NCBI RefSeq assembly: GCF_025024155.1
Contig: NW_026251709.1
Span: forward strand, 310,001 to 374,000
Length of the DNA stretch: 64,000 nucleotides
From: Gamsiella multidivaricata
Taxonomy: Eukaryota; Mortierellomycota; Mortierellomycetes; Mortierellales; Mortierellaceae
Direction: 5' to 3'
The position numbers and the translations under genes were made by a program. Positions within the stretch are counted from its first letter, which is position 1. The number at the start of each line of letters is the position of its first letter. Shown here in pieces: positions 25,737 through 36,500 of the stretch. The notes under the pieces were generated by a model. The model worked only from the letters and a program-made list of their open reading frames with translations, searched no databases and was not told the DNA's origin.

Positions 25737-27008
25737 ATGCGATTTGTTTCTTTTACCCTGTATTTGTTTGCGTTTCTTTTTTCTTAGAGCTTGTTCCTAT
25801 TTTTTCTTTGTTTGCTCGACATGTCGTCCACCGTTATTTCGTGTCTTTTCGTTCTTTTTTTTTTTTTTTTTTTTTCCTTTTCCTTCCGCAATATAATATA
25901 GTAGTGATGTTCAAGCATTGCAACCGAATGTGAGTTTGAGAACTTTTTATTGTTCTGGGGTAGGGTATCACGTAGAGACCGAATCAACACATCTGCGTGC
26001 GTGCCCCATGCCATGTATGGAATCAATGAGAAAGAGATATGGGGCCATGCCTCGACACCCGGGGAGTTTAACTATGAAGGCAAGGAAGAGGAGCTCTTGT
26101 GGACGGTCTTATTTCCTGCTCCGGGTACATCCTCGTACGAAAGCAAGGCGTGAAAGTCAAGGAGCCAGTTGTTGTTAGTTAGTACTCGCGATAATGAAAG
26201 GAGCATCCTTCACGGTTTCATTATACTCTACTGCCTTGTTTTTTACTGTATGCCTAAGCGGGTCTACAACAAAAGCTATTGAATGCAATGTTCTGGAGAT
26301 GGAAGTAGCCTCCGTGAAGCGGGAGGGAGGGGGGTAGAGTCCTCGTCAGGAAGTCGCGGCCCAATATATTTTTAAAGTAGCATCTCAATTCAATTAATAA
26401 GATTGAATTTTAACTTACAAATAGACAAACTGGCACAATTTACCAATATAGAACAATTAAAGCTACGGCTTTCTGATGGGGACTCAAGCAGTGAAAAAAA
26501 AAAAAAAAAAAAAAAAACTATCGACGGAGGACAGAACGCAGTCTGAATTTACCCAGCATAGCCTTTTACTTCAACATCGATCAATAAGAAAATGTGGAGA
26601 TGAAGTAGACAATCAATCTCCCCTGCTGTTCTCTTCTTGCCAGTGGACAAAAAAAAAAAAAGTAAGCGGTGGCTGTTCCTACAATAAAATCAAGGCCCCA
26701 GCATGCAAATGAGAGATGGCGATCATGAACCCCCCCCCCCCTCCCCCACGCTATGACAAAGAGTAGGATGCTCGGCCTGCAATGACGCGCGTCATAGATG
26801 CAGCTGCTGTAGGTAGATAAACTACAGCTCTACTCTACCGAGCGCGACTGCATGAACTTGCAGAAAACTGAATAAAAATGAGCGTAACCAGGTTTTGAAG
26901 CACAATGCTTTTTGATGTTTATATATCTGTGAAAGAAAAAAAATGAATGGGTATAGTTGATGTGTGCCTATTGCAACACATAAAACAAAACAAAAGCAAA
27001 AGATGGAT
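25737..27008. other. Convergent 3' spacer
   Basis: This region lies between the Not3/5 stop and the stop of the minus-strand membrane protein gene. It contains an A run at 26494-26517 and a C run near 26731-26743. Around 25950-26153 the plus strand is open for 67 codons with unremarkable composition, but no splice or homology supports it. Confidence 0.45.
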
Positions 27009-29018
27009 CTATCGACGAGCAAATGAAGAAGTAGAGGAGGACGAGGAGGACGAGGAAGGCGGAGACCGCGTTGGGGCAACGGGAGCGGCCGTGAACTTTG
27101 CCATGAAACTGATGGAGGCCGCCCGTATCAGCTCTTGCCACTCTGCCGTGGATAATCCTTCCTTTTGAGTTCCCTGCTGTTGCTGCTGCTGCTGCTGTTG
27201 CTGTTGTTGCTGTTGCTGTTTCTGGCGCTGCTCACGTTCCTGTTGATATTGTTGTTGCCACCGGTTCTGGTATTGGTTACCGTGCCCATAATGTCCCGAG
27301 TTCCTGTTCTGCTTTTGCTGCTGCTTTTGTTGTGGCTGATGCTGATGCTGCTGCTGTTGTTGGTGGTGGTGGTGGTGCTGGTGCTGGTGGAACTGTTGAC
27401 TCCTGCGCTTGACTTTTGCATATTCCTCTCCGGCCATTTTCTCGAGCGCTTCCTGAACGAGGTGCTCACGTTCTTTGATCCCGTCACGGATGCGTTGACC
27501 GATATGTTGATCTGAATACCAGCCCAGTAGACGGGTCGCGCCCGTGGATACGTAGGAGAATGCGAACATGCAGGAGAGGATTGTTATGCAGAGGACAGAG
27601 GCGACGACGAACTCGGCGATTGAACGGGTCAGGTTCCGGAGCGAGGGGATCTTGAACGCCGGGAGGGACGGGAGTGAAGGCGTCGAGGCACGATCTGGTT
27701 CTGTTTCATGCTGTTGAAAGGACTTGTGAGAGCGTCGTTTACGTCGCGAGAAGGAAACTTCCTCTTGCTGCTGCTGCTGCTGCTGCTCTTGAGGGAATCC
27801 AAACTCCGTAGGATAGTCGAATGATGATTCGGTAATATGGTGATACTGCTGCTGTTCGTCTTGGTAGTACAGATCCTCGTCCGCTTGATAGGAGTATCCC
27901 TCCGCGAATCGGGATGAGACTTTGGCACGTCGACGACGTGGACGACCATCGTCGCTATGGTGTACCTTCGCATCCGAAGAAGGTGCTGGGGATTGGGACC
28001 TGGAAGATTGCTCGCTGAAGCTTGCGTCATCCGAGGACGTGTACCGCTCGCTACTACTCGTGTACGATCGGCGGTCGGATTCGCTTTCGACTTGGTCTTG
28101 GCCGATGATCAGGTACTCGGACAGGGAAGATGACGAAGACGAGGAGAGGGACGGTGAGGAGGACGAAGAGAACTGAGGGGCGGCAGTGGCACGGGCGTCG
28201 GTCTGGACGTGGAGGGATGAGAGACGTCTTGCCTGTGGACCTGTGGGCCTGAAAAGCTCTTCTTCAACATCTTCGATCGTGACCGAGACAGGGCGTGCCG
28301 TCCTTGTCGATCGTGAAGCAGCCATGTTTGTCGTCGTCGTTGCCACGGTAGGAGAGGCAAGAGAGGGGGCGCTGTCGTCTTTATCTTGTTCCTGTGCATA
28401 TTTTACCGTCGCATCGGTCGAGGGGCAGCCAGGGGCAGTGGCAAGGCGTTTTTGTTGTGCGGTATGGTCACCTTTGTGAGATTCCTTTGGTGGCTGACAC
28501 GTTACTGTCTCGAGGGAAGAAGTTCCGAGGATTACACCATCGATACAAGTAGAGGGCTCTGCATCCCGTTCATCCACAATAGGAGCGGACTTAACGGAGG
28601 CATTCTCGGCAGAGGGGGAGAGCGACGAGGGCAGGATGGACGGGAGGGGTGAAGGGGGCGATACTGCGGTTACGGCTTCGTAGGCTGGTGCTTGTTGTGC
28701 AGGATCAAACGTTGCGGATTTGGCGTCCGTATCCAGAGGGGCATTGTCAGTGCTGAGGGAAGGATCCTGTGGGGCGATGCTGATGTCTATGTTGGGGTGG
28801 TAGTGGTCAATCGTGGACACAGGGATAGGGAAGGGTGTGTCAGCAGCTGAAGTTACAGCTGCAGCGGGAGAATGTGAGGATGCAGAAGTGACAGCGGCAT
28901 CCGTGGTCTCCTCGTGCTTGCATCTGACAGTGTTGTCTTCGCAGTGGTTTGGGGTGCCGCTTTGTGCTGTGGCTGTCCCTGAGGAGGATTTTGTGTTCCC
29001 ATCTCTCTCCATGTCCAT
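27009..29018 (-). CDS. Large Ser/Gln-rich single-pass membrane protein, function unknown
   Basis: A single uninterrupted reading frame of 669 residues. Residues 1-270 are Ser/Thr/Pro/Ala-rich and acidic. Basic patches (GRPRRRRAK, SRRKRRSHK) lie at about 355-430, and a conserved-looking motif region runs KIPSLRNLTRSIAEF. One hydrophobic segment follows at about 470-495 (VVASVLCITILSCMFAFSY), then STGATRLLGWYSDQHIGQRI and a helical REHLVQEALEKMAGEEYAKV stretch. The tail is low-complexity: His/Gln-rich, then a poly-Gln run at about 595-616, then Ser repeats to the end. No enzymatic motif is seen. The basic stretches before the membrane segment suggest an N-in orientation. It could be a membrane-anchored adaptor; the non-repeat part is too short on motifs to say more. 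The start is at the first of two nearby ATGs. Confidence 0.72.
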   Translation of the reverse strand: MDMERDGNTKSSSGTATAQSGTPNHCEDNTVRCKHEETTDAAVTSASSHSPAAAVTSAADTPFPIPVSTIDHYHPNIDISIAPQDPSLSTDNAPLDTDAKSATFDPAQQAPAYEAVTAVSPPSPLPSILPSSLSPSAENASVKSAPIVDERDAEPSTCIDGVILGTSSLETVTCQPPKESHKGDHTAQQKRLATAPGCPSTDATVKYAQEQDKDDSAPSLASPTVATTTTNMAASRSTRTARPVSVTIEDVEEELFRPTGPQARRLSSLHVQTDARATAAPQFSSSSSPSLSSSSSSSLSEYLIIGQDQVESESDRRSYTSSSERYTSSDDASFSEQSSRSQSPAPSSDAKVHHSDDGRPRRRRAKVSSRFAEGYSYQADEDLYYQDEQQQYHHITESSFDYPTEFGFPQEQQQQQQQEEVSFSRRKRRSHKSFQQHETEPDRASTPSLPSLPAFKIPSLRNLTRSIAEFVVASVLCITILSCMFAFSYVSTGATRLLGWYSDQHIGQRIRDGIKEREHLVQEALEKMAGEEYAKVKRRSQQFHQHQHHHHHQQQQQHQHQPQQKQQQKQNRNSGHYGHGNQYQNRWQQQYQQEREQRQKQQQQQQQQQQQQQQQGTQKEGLSTAEWQELIRAASISFMAKFTAAPVAPTRSPPSSSSSSSSTSSFARR

Positions 29019-31763
29019 GCTGGGGGTATTAGTATGATTCTCCTTTGAAAGATTTTCTCTTAATATCTTATATTGAGCACTCTAAAGAGAGCAGGCGGGA
29101 AAAAGAGCGGTGCAAAAAAAAAAGTTTTGTCCGAAGGGGTGTTTGAAGAATAGGAAAATGAGAGAAAAAAGAGGCTGCGATGAGAGTGAAGGTGGATTTA
29201 TACAGTGTAAAGGCGGCAATTGGATACAAGGAGAAGGAGGAAGTAGGAGAGGAAAGAAGGAGAGTGTTCCTTTGGATGTGGCACTTGATACGAATTTATA
29301 TGAAGTGTGCGATGTGTCACGAAGAAGGAACCAGGGAAGAGGGACAGGCACCGAAGAGGAAGTCAGTTTAGTACTAATAAAACAAGGGTTCAGTTGTAGA
29401 GGAGACAAGAAAAAGTTGATGAAGGGATGGAGTCAAGCGATAAAGAAAAAGAAGAAGAGAAAGGAGGAAGTAGAAGAAAGCAGAAGAAAGAAAAGAAGGG
29501 AAGGGTGGGCAAGGATTAGTGTTTGTTCTTATTTATTTGCCAAATGGTATTCTCCACGGCTCATGTGTTATTTGGTTCGTTCAACAGGTGGGCTTTTTCA
29601 TATGAGGATGGACAAAAAGATGTGGGGGAAGTAGGGACTGGAACCAGAGCTAAATATACCGACTACATATACTACAGTAACCATCGGACCATGACCCCAT
29701 CGAACCATAGACCAAAGCTACAGCACAATGACAGCTTCCATACGTCCAAATGTCCTCTGCAAATCATGCAATGACACACAGGGAAGGGATGTGTGTTCTT
29801 CCGATCCATCCCTCCACTCTTTTCCATCCGTTGGAAGGAAAGAGAAAGAACAACCAACGAAAGAATTACACATGTAGTCCACTAGTCTACGTTGTTGGTT
29901 GATGGTTACGGTGTTGTTGTTTGTCTTGTCCAACCGGGAAATGAAAAAGGCGCGCGGGAAGAAGGGGAGCAAGGTAGCATTGGGGAAGAATGGGTGATTT
30001 TTTTCTTGGGCCCCTTGGGAGAGAGAAGGAGGAGCGTGTCATTACAGTGTATGGAAAAAAAAGAGGTGTAAGAGGAGAGACCTACAGAGGCGCATGAAAA
30101 TGAAAAGTGCTTCTGGGAAGTTGGATTCAGAAGAATGGGGTTGAACCATATCCGTATCCGTACCCCCGCTATTCCCTACCCCTAGAGATACTAGTAGAGC
30201 AAACGATTCTCGCTCCTGTTAAGAACCCAATTTGCTCCTTTGGCTTCCCATAGCTCAGGATGGACGACGCGCTGCCTTGGTCTGTCAGGTGAAAGACACA
30301 GGGAGGATTTCTGGGCTGCAGATGGCGCAAAAGCAAGCACTCAGGAGAGTGTAAACACGCGTTTATGGCTGCATCCCCATTCCCCCTTTGAAAGCAACAA
30401 CATCGAAGCGCTCGCTGTCTACTTTGTCTGCTAGACTATTTTCCTCCCCTGCTCTTCTTTGTCAAACGTGTTCCCGCTTCGCTTTTTTTTTTTTTTTTTT
30501 CGGTCCTTGTCTTGGCTCCTGCTTGCACAGACAGCATAACGACAAGCAAGAACGAAATGGACGGACGTATCCGCCATGTACGCACTGGGCACAAGATAGT
30601 GCCCATAGACGACAATAGCGACGTGGTTGAGCCCAGACTGACTGACTGAACAAGGGTCCCTGTATCACCTCATCTTGAAAGAGGGTAGACTCCACATACA
30701 CGGACAGACCGCGCTGTCCAATTATAAATTTTCATAACTGATTTTCTACTTGACTATCTTTTTTTTTTTCTCATCATTTCCACCCATCGCACACTCGTCA
30801 CATTCGCTCATCGCATTCACTTGTCACATTCACTTATTGCATTCTCTCTTTCCATTCACTCTCACTCCAACAACAACACTCTTCTCTTCACCAGGCTCCT
30901 TCTCACCAATGGTCAGCCCTCACTTTTGAGCCCATAGTACCCTAGTGCATATCTCCTCCTACGGAAAAAGTACTCTGCAAAAGCGAATCCAGCACACCGT
31001 ATGTCTCAGTCCTACCTAGGGCTTCTACTTCCCTTTTTTTGCTTTGTCTTATCAACCCCACCGCTCCTCTTTCCCCAGCCATGTTTCATGTTTGTAGTCC
31101 TTCGCGCCATCTTGCTGCAGACCGGGTGGATCCCCACACTCCTTCCCCGCATGCTTATCCGCCTGCACCAATGACTATGATAACATACCCGCAGTCACCC
31201 CACACTAGATCCTATTGGCTTGGTGGCACCCGGTTTATTTTTATATATATTTTTTCATTCTCCTATCCTTTTCAACGCGACGCGTCTGGGTCAGTGCGTC
31301 CGTAGGACGTAGAAAAGGGTTTCGCATTTGGTCCTCACGGACACCCTGCCCGCACCAATTCTTTACGCAGTACTTTTCTCCTTCTTCTTCTTCTTCGACT
31401 TTAGTATAAAATGAGGTAACCTCATTAGACTATAAGCATCATAACACAATCATCCCCCTGGAGTTTTTTTTTATCTCTTGTGGACTATCCCCCTTACTTT
31501 ACGTCCCTGACGGCGTTTGTACACCCTGCATACTTTGCATTCTTTTTTTTTATTTTTACAAAAAGATATATTTACATATTAGCGTCGCAGCATGAAAGGA
31601 AGCAACCGCCTCATCATTCATACTAAGGACCATGCTTGTTTGCTAGCTCCCAGTCCTCTTCCCATCACATACAGCTACCATAAGTGGGCCGAAACGACAG
31701 ATCACATGTAGGCGCACACATTTTTTTAAATGGTGGGCACAGCACCTACTCGTTCTAATCATA

Positions 31764-31806
<43 letters not shown>

Positions 31807-31947
31807 CACGAGATAATCCCAGCATTCTGCTTTTGAGGCTTTGCACCCGCAACGTAACGAACTGGCTCAGTTACTAAGCAGGATTAACCCGGGTTTCTAA
31901 TCAACACATACAACACCGTAACCTCGACCCTGCAGTGAGAAACAAAG
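29019..31947. other. Intergenic region with two leaders
   Basis: From about 29110 to 29520 the plus strand is purine-rich, which is a CT-rich leader for the minus-strand gene that starts at 29018. From about 30750 to 31560 it is pyrimidine-rich, ahead of the G-gamma gene. A 7-bp stem (TGGGCAC, six-base loop, GTGCCCA) lies at 30586-30605. There is a run of 37 T at 31766-31802. No supported gene. Confidence 0.45.
31766..31802. repeat. Poly-T homopolymer, 37 bases
   Basis: Thirty-seven T in a row about 145 bases before the start of the G-gamma gene. Confidence 0.9.
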
Positions 31948-32872
31948 ATGTCTGGAGAAGCGATAACAACAGGAGGAGTTGTAGACGGACCCGTCCCCAT
32001 GTTTGGTACGAGTTCAAACTCGGCGACCTTCAGAACTAATCCCAAATCAACATCAGCAGCAGCAGCAGCAGCAGCAGCAGCATCGGGAGCAAGAGGAGGC
32101 GATAATCCTTACGACCATGATTATGACCGATTACTTGATGTGCCACCCTCGTCCTTGGCCAATGGAAGACTCGTCTATAACATGGACGGGATCGTGAGCA
32201 ATTCTGTTACGCCGGTATCATCCACTGACGGAGCAGTAATAGGAGGAGGAGGAGGAGGAGGAGAGGAAGAAGAAGGAGGAGGAATGACAGCGTCGTCGTC
32301 TGCGACGATGGCCGGGATACCTGCGGAACGATCGACCAACAGCGCAGCAGGAGGAATGCCACTGTCACAGTATCAACAATATCAGACACAGGGATCAGAA
32401 GGCGTGAGAACGCCGGGGGTAGGACAGGCGCCCCATAGGCCGACTCAATATAGCGAAATAGAGCTAGGAGGACCAGGATTAGGAGGAGCAGCAGGTGTGT
32501 CTGAGGTCAAGTTGAGGCGGTTCCTGGAACATAACCAGAGGTTGAGGGAGCAGCTACAGATGCCACGGATACGTGTCTCGGAGGCGTCTCAGAGGTAAAA
32601 GTCTTTCCTCCCCCCCTTCCCTCCCGTTTCGCTTTCAGACGAAAAGACAAATGGACCATTGTGAAAGGAGGAAGTATCCAAAACGCAGGACCCCAATCGT
32701 TACTTACTGTTTTTTTTTTTTTTTTTTTGCTTCTGCATTCTTGGAAACCTAAATGATTAGCTTGATAGGATATGTTACATCGACCGGAGACCCGCTGCTG
32801 CCCATGATCTGGGGCTCTTCTGGATCTGACCCGTTTGTGAAAAAGTCTTCAAAGTGCTGTAACATATGCTAG
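31948..32872 (+). CDS. Heterotrimeric G-protein gamma subunit with a long N-terminal extension
   Basis: The gamma subunit pairs with G-beta and, through a C-terminal lipid, holds the dimer at the plasma membrane. Two exons, 31948..32594 and 32761..32872, give 252 residues. Residues 184-252 carry the family fold: [20 protein letters not shown] (the coiled coil that packs on G-beta), [36 protein letters not shown], and finally CCNIC, which fits a CaaX prenylation box (CNIC) with an extra upstream Cys for palmitoylation. The first ~183 residues are unusual for a protein normally of about 70-110 residues. They contain a poly-Ala run, a poly-Gly run, a Glu/Gly patch, and Thr/Ser-rich sequence, with no domain. 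A shorter form from an internal ATG is possible (for example near 32283), but the open frame and leader support the long form. Confidence 0.85.
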
Positions 32873-33564
32873 CAACACAGCAAACTACTTTAGTCCTCGT
32901 AAAGAAAATAAAATTAAATAAAAAAGTACAAACCCATGTCCTCCTCTCTCTCTCCATCGCTTTTGCAGTCTTCGTTTTTTTTTTTTTACAAACGGTAGCA
33001 AAATGAACAACCAATTGCTCAACTATATATACAGGGTGCATGGTATTCTACTGCATGCATGGTTATTGAAACCATAAACATCAGAGGAAAAATAGTATGT
33101 AAAAGTACTGCGGAGAGAGAAACCATACAACGTGTTTTTTTTCCGTCAATATGTCATGTCCATTGAACATGATTCTTCCCACCTCAACCGATAATCGTTT
33201 CCCGCACATGGCTTTCCCTTTTTTCGCTAGTGGTTCCTTGAGAGCCAATCCGATTATTTTTTTCAAACAACAAGATCACATCGCTGTTTTGTTATGCAGT
33301 GCGAATGTATAAAAGTATATATATATTTTATCATCGATGAATATGTGCGTGTGTGTGTGTGGTGTGTGTATGTGTGTTTGAGAGAAAAAAAAAGATGCTT
33401 GGATGGAGAGAGTAATAACATGGGGGAGAATGTAATTACTTTTTCGTAAGAAATACAAAATGAATAAGAGGATATCTTTGAAAATGAGCATTAATGAGGA
33501 AGAAAAGAAAAAGATGGACGAATAGATCGTTCGGTTGAAGGTCGAGCAGCAATGGCCAGGACTA
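32873..33564. other. Convergent spacer
   Basis: The sequence is AT-rich with a TG-repeat around 33343-33378 and a TA run at about 33319-33329. No gene seen. Confidence 0.5.
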
Positions 33565-36500
33565 TTAAGCCACGGGTGGCGATAGTGTCACAATCAAGTC
33601 GCCGACATCCTCGACATCGATCTGCTCCGTTGCCTGGTGCAGTTCTCCCATCGCACTTGCCATCTATGTAGTTGGAAAACGATCATAATGATAAGGATGA
33701 TAGTGAGTATTCCGCACAACCATTAAAAAAGCGTCAACAGTCAAAGAAGGGCCCAAAGGACATGGGGCATGGGACATAGTTCATTGCATTGATTCGTGTA
33801 ACGATCTCTCAAATTTCTTTTCCTTGTCGCAGTTCTTTGTGTTCAACTTTTTCAACCTACCCATCCAAGGGTCTTGGAATCGATCGTCTTTTCGGCGAGG
33901 ACCTCGCGTACGGACGGTGCCCTGACAGAGTTCACGGTCGAGGAAGCCGAGGACTTTAATGCGCCGTCCAACTGGTCAATTGAGATATCTCCTCCCTTGA
34001 CGACCGATGTCATGCTGTGTAGTTTCTTGATGGCCTGTTCGGGTAACTTGACGGTGTTCAGCGCTGTGATGTATTCGTTCGACCGGTTCTGTGCCTCCTG
34101 TTGCTGAAGGCGTTCGAGTTGAAGCGTCGAGGGGATGTCGATTAGGTTTCTAGAAGTGAAGAGTGTCAATTAATTGATTGTTGGGATATGAATGAGAAAA
34201 GAAAGGAAGGAGAGAGAGAATGAAAAAGAGAGGAAGGAAGAGAAGAGAAGCAAATGCACGTTTATATAGACGAAAAGAGAAGGAATAGAAATGGTCTAGA
34301 TTTGGATCGGCACACATTTGACTTGAAGACACAAGATAGTTTCTTTCAATTGACGAGTAAATACTGTCAGCAAGGAAGTATAGGAGTATAGGATAAACTA
34401 GGGGTTCTTTTTTTCCTTCATGCGATATAATAATGATATGCATCCGTTAAAGCAACGACACCAAACATGTAATGAACACTTCGCACGCCCGACGGGGGAA
34501 GAATATTCAAGTTGACAAGACAGAGTAACAAAGGAGGTGAATGCAGGGAGAGATGGGCAATATCGTATGTTTCGCGGTACCCGATGGTGTGAACGGTGCG
34601 CAGGAAGAGTACGTGAAGGGATGTGTTGTTGATAGACTGATTGATGGGGCCGGCAGATGGGCGATCCATAGTATAATAACACTGCGTGAGTGATTGCGAA
34701 AGATGCGGACCAATTGCTTGTCGCGACATTTGTAAGGATACCATGTGCTCTGCCGCGCTTTGACTGGAAGGTGGTCCATGGTCAAAGGTAAGGTTCATGG
34801 GTCGCGCTTAAGCTCATCTTATCCAAGCAGCAGTAGTTTTTTGTTATTGTTGTTGTCATTGTCGTTTTTGTCGCTATTGTCGTTGCTATGGCCTACCAAA
34901 GACCACAGACCATCAATCGCATCAACAACGACTATACTTTGACCCTTTTCTGTGCTCTTGTTGATGTCGTTGCCATCTCGCGTACTCTGTCTCCTTGCAG
35001 AGAGCGCTGTAGTTTGATTTGTATTTGTTTTGCTTCGCCCTTTTTTTCTTTTGATGGCTGTTCCTGGCCGTTGTAGAGAATTGCGTAATGAGGGTAATAC
35101 CGTATTTCAATGCAACAGGAATTGGAATAATCATGCACCCTGACCCGATCCCCTCTTTTTTAGCTGCTCAAAAGAATGCCGTTTGGTCCAACCACAGACA
35201 AAGAGCTCGCCTACACCTTGAACTCTTCAAACAAAGATGTGATGTTCAGGCTATTTCGGCTCTCAGCAATACACCAAACAACTAATAATAAAATGTGCAT
35301 TGCAATTGAGCGAAGCTGCGCGCGCACGCACCAGCCAGGTTCCTTGCCGACAATCACTTCCCTCGCCGTGCTACCGATCAACCGACCCACCAACCAATCG
35401 GTCTAAATTGTTCAATACAGCACATGTGAAATGTAACTCAGGGGGAAAGGGGATGAGACGTAAGCAGGTACCACGAAACTTAAAAAATCCTGGCGCCAAA
35501 AACCATCCTCCCGTTCTTCATCCTTTCCTCGTATCGACACATGCGCACCCACCCACCGCGAGCCCCGGCAGGTCATTGGGCACTGGGACTGGGCATGGAC
35601 ATGGCCCGAATAAGATCGGCGATAAAATCATAAAGTAAGAAATAAAAGAGGACTTACCCAGCCGTCCTTTCGACGATGCGTTGTAATGATTCCAGTTCGC
35701 GCACTTGGTTCTGTTCACCGTAGGCAGCAACCATGGGATCAGTCCTAGTTTGAATCCGCATAAGCATAAAAAAAGCACGCACACATATGAATGTGATAAG
35801 CGTACGTGGAAGATTAGTCTAGACGTTTCATTACTCATTTTACTCATTCCCTGTGCACCGTGCCCTTATTTTTCACGTCATATTATTCGTTTGTTGCAAG
35901 CTGGGATTATTGGGGTATGTGTATTGTTTCGCAAAGGCGCAGAAAAGAGCAGTGCGATGGGCGGCGCGTGCACCTACCCTTCCCTCTTCTTCCGCAAAAG
36001 TGGTGTAAACAACCCTACTTCGGGCAAATCCTCCTGTGCTTGCTTCCCGCCCAAATAATCCTCTGCCATTGGTACAGCACCAGCAGGACAAAAAAAAACA
36101 CAACAGCAACCAGATCCTATAAGGGCGGTGCATAAATAGTCTGTTCCAAGGCAATAAAAAGACGCCAGCCAACGCGCTGCACACATGCTGGATCATAGGG
36201 TCAAGCCCCATCCCAAAAGAAAACCTCCGCGCTGGAAAACAAACCGAGAACGAGTTTTTTTTTTTTTTTTTTTTTTTGGTGTTGTGGACAATCATGCAAG
36301 CGGCTCCTTAGAAAAGGGCCCTTTTTTTTCTTACTCCATATCAACAATAAAACAGACAGTCGACGAAAACAATAACCCGCTCTGCCGAAACAAATAGATC
36401 ACGTCTTCTTAGTTCATGCCGCTCCCCTGTTATTTTTATATGTGTAATACGGCGAATGCCGCTAGCTCAACAACAGCTGATGGACACAAAGTCTATCATT

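Noticed and set aside
25950..26153. 67-codon plus-strand frame downstream of Not3/5
   Set aside because: No domain, no splice partner, and it lies in the presumed 3' region.
30240..30300. TAGCTCAGGATGG resembling a tRNA A box
   Set aside because: No matching B box or cloverleaf follows at the right distance.
30586..30605. Seven-base stem with six-base loop
   Set aside because: Short and isolated; stems of this size arise by chance, and no T run follows.
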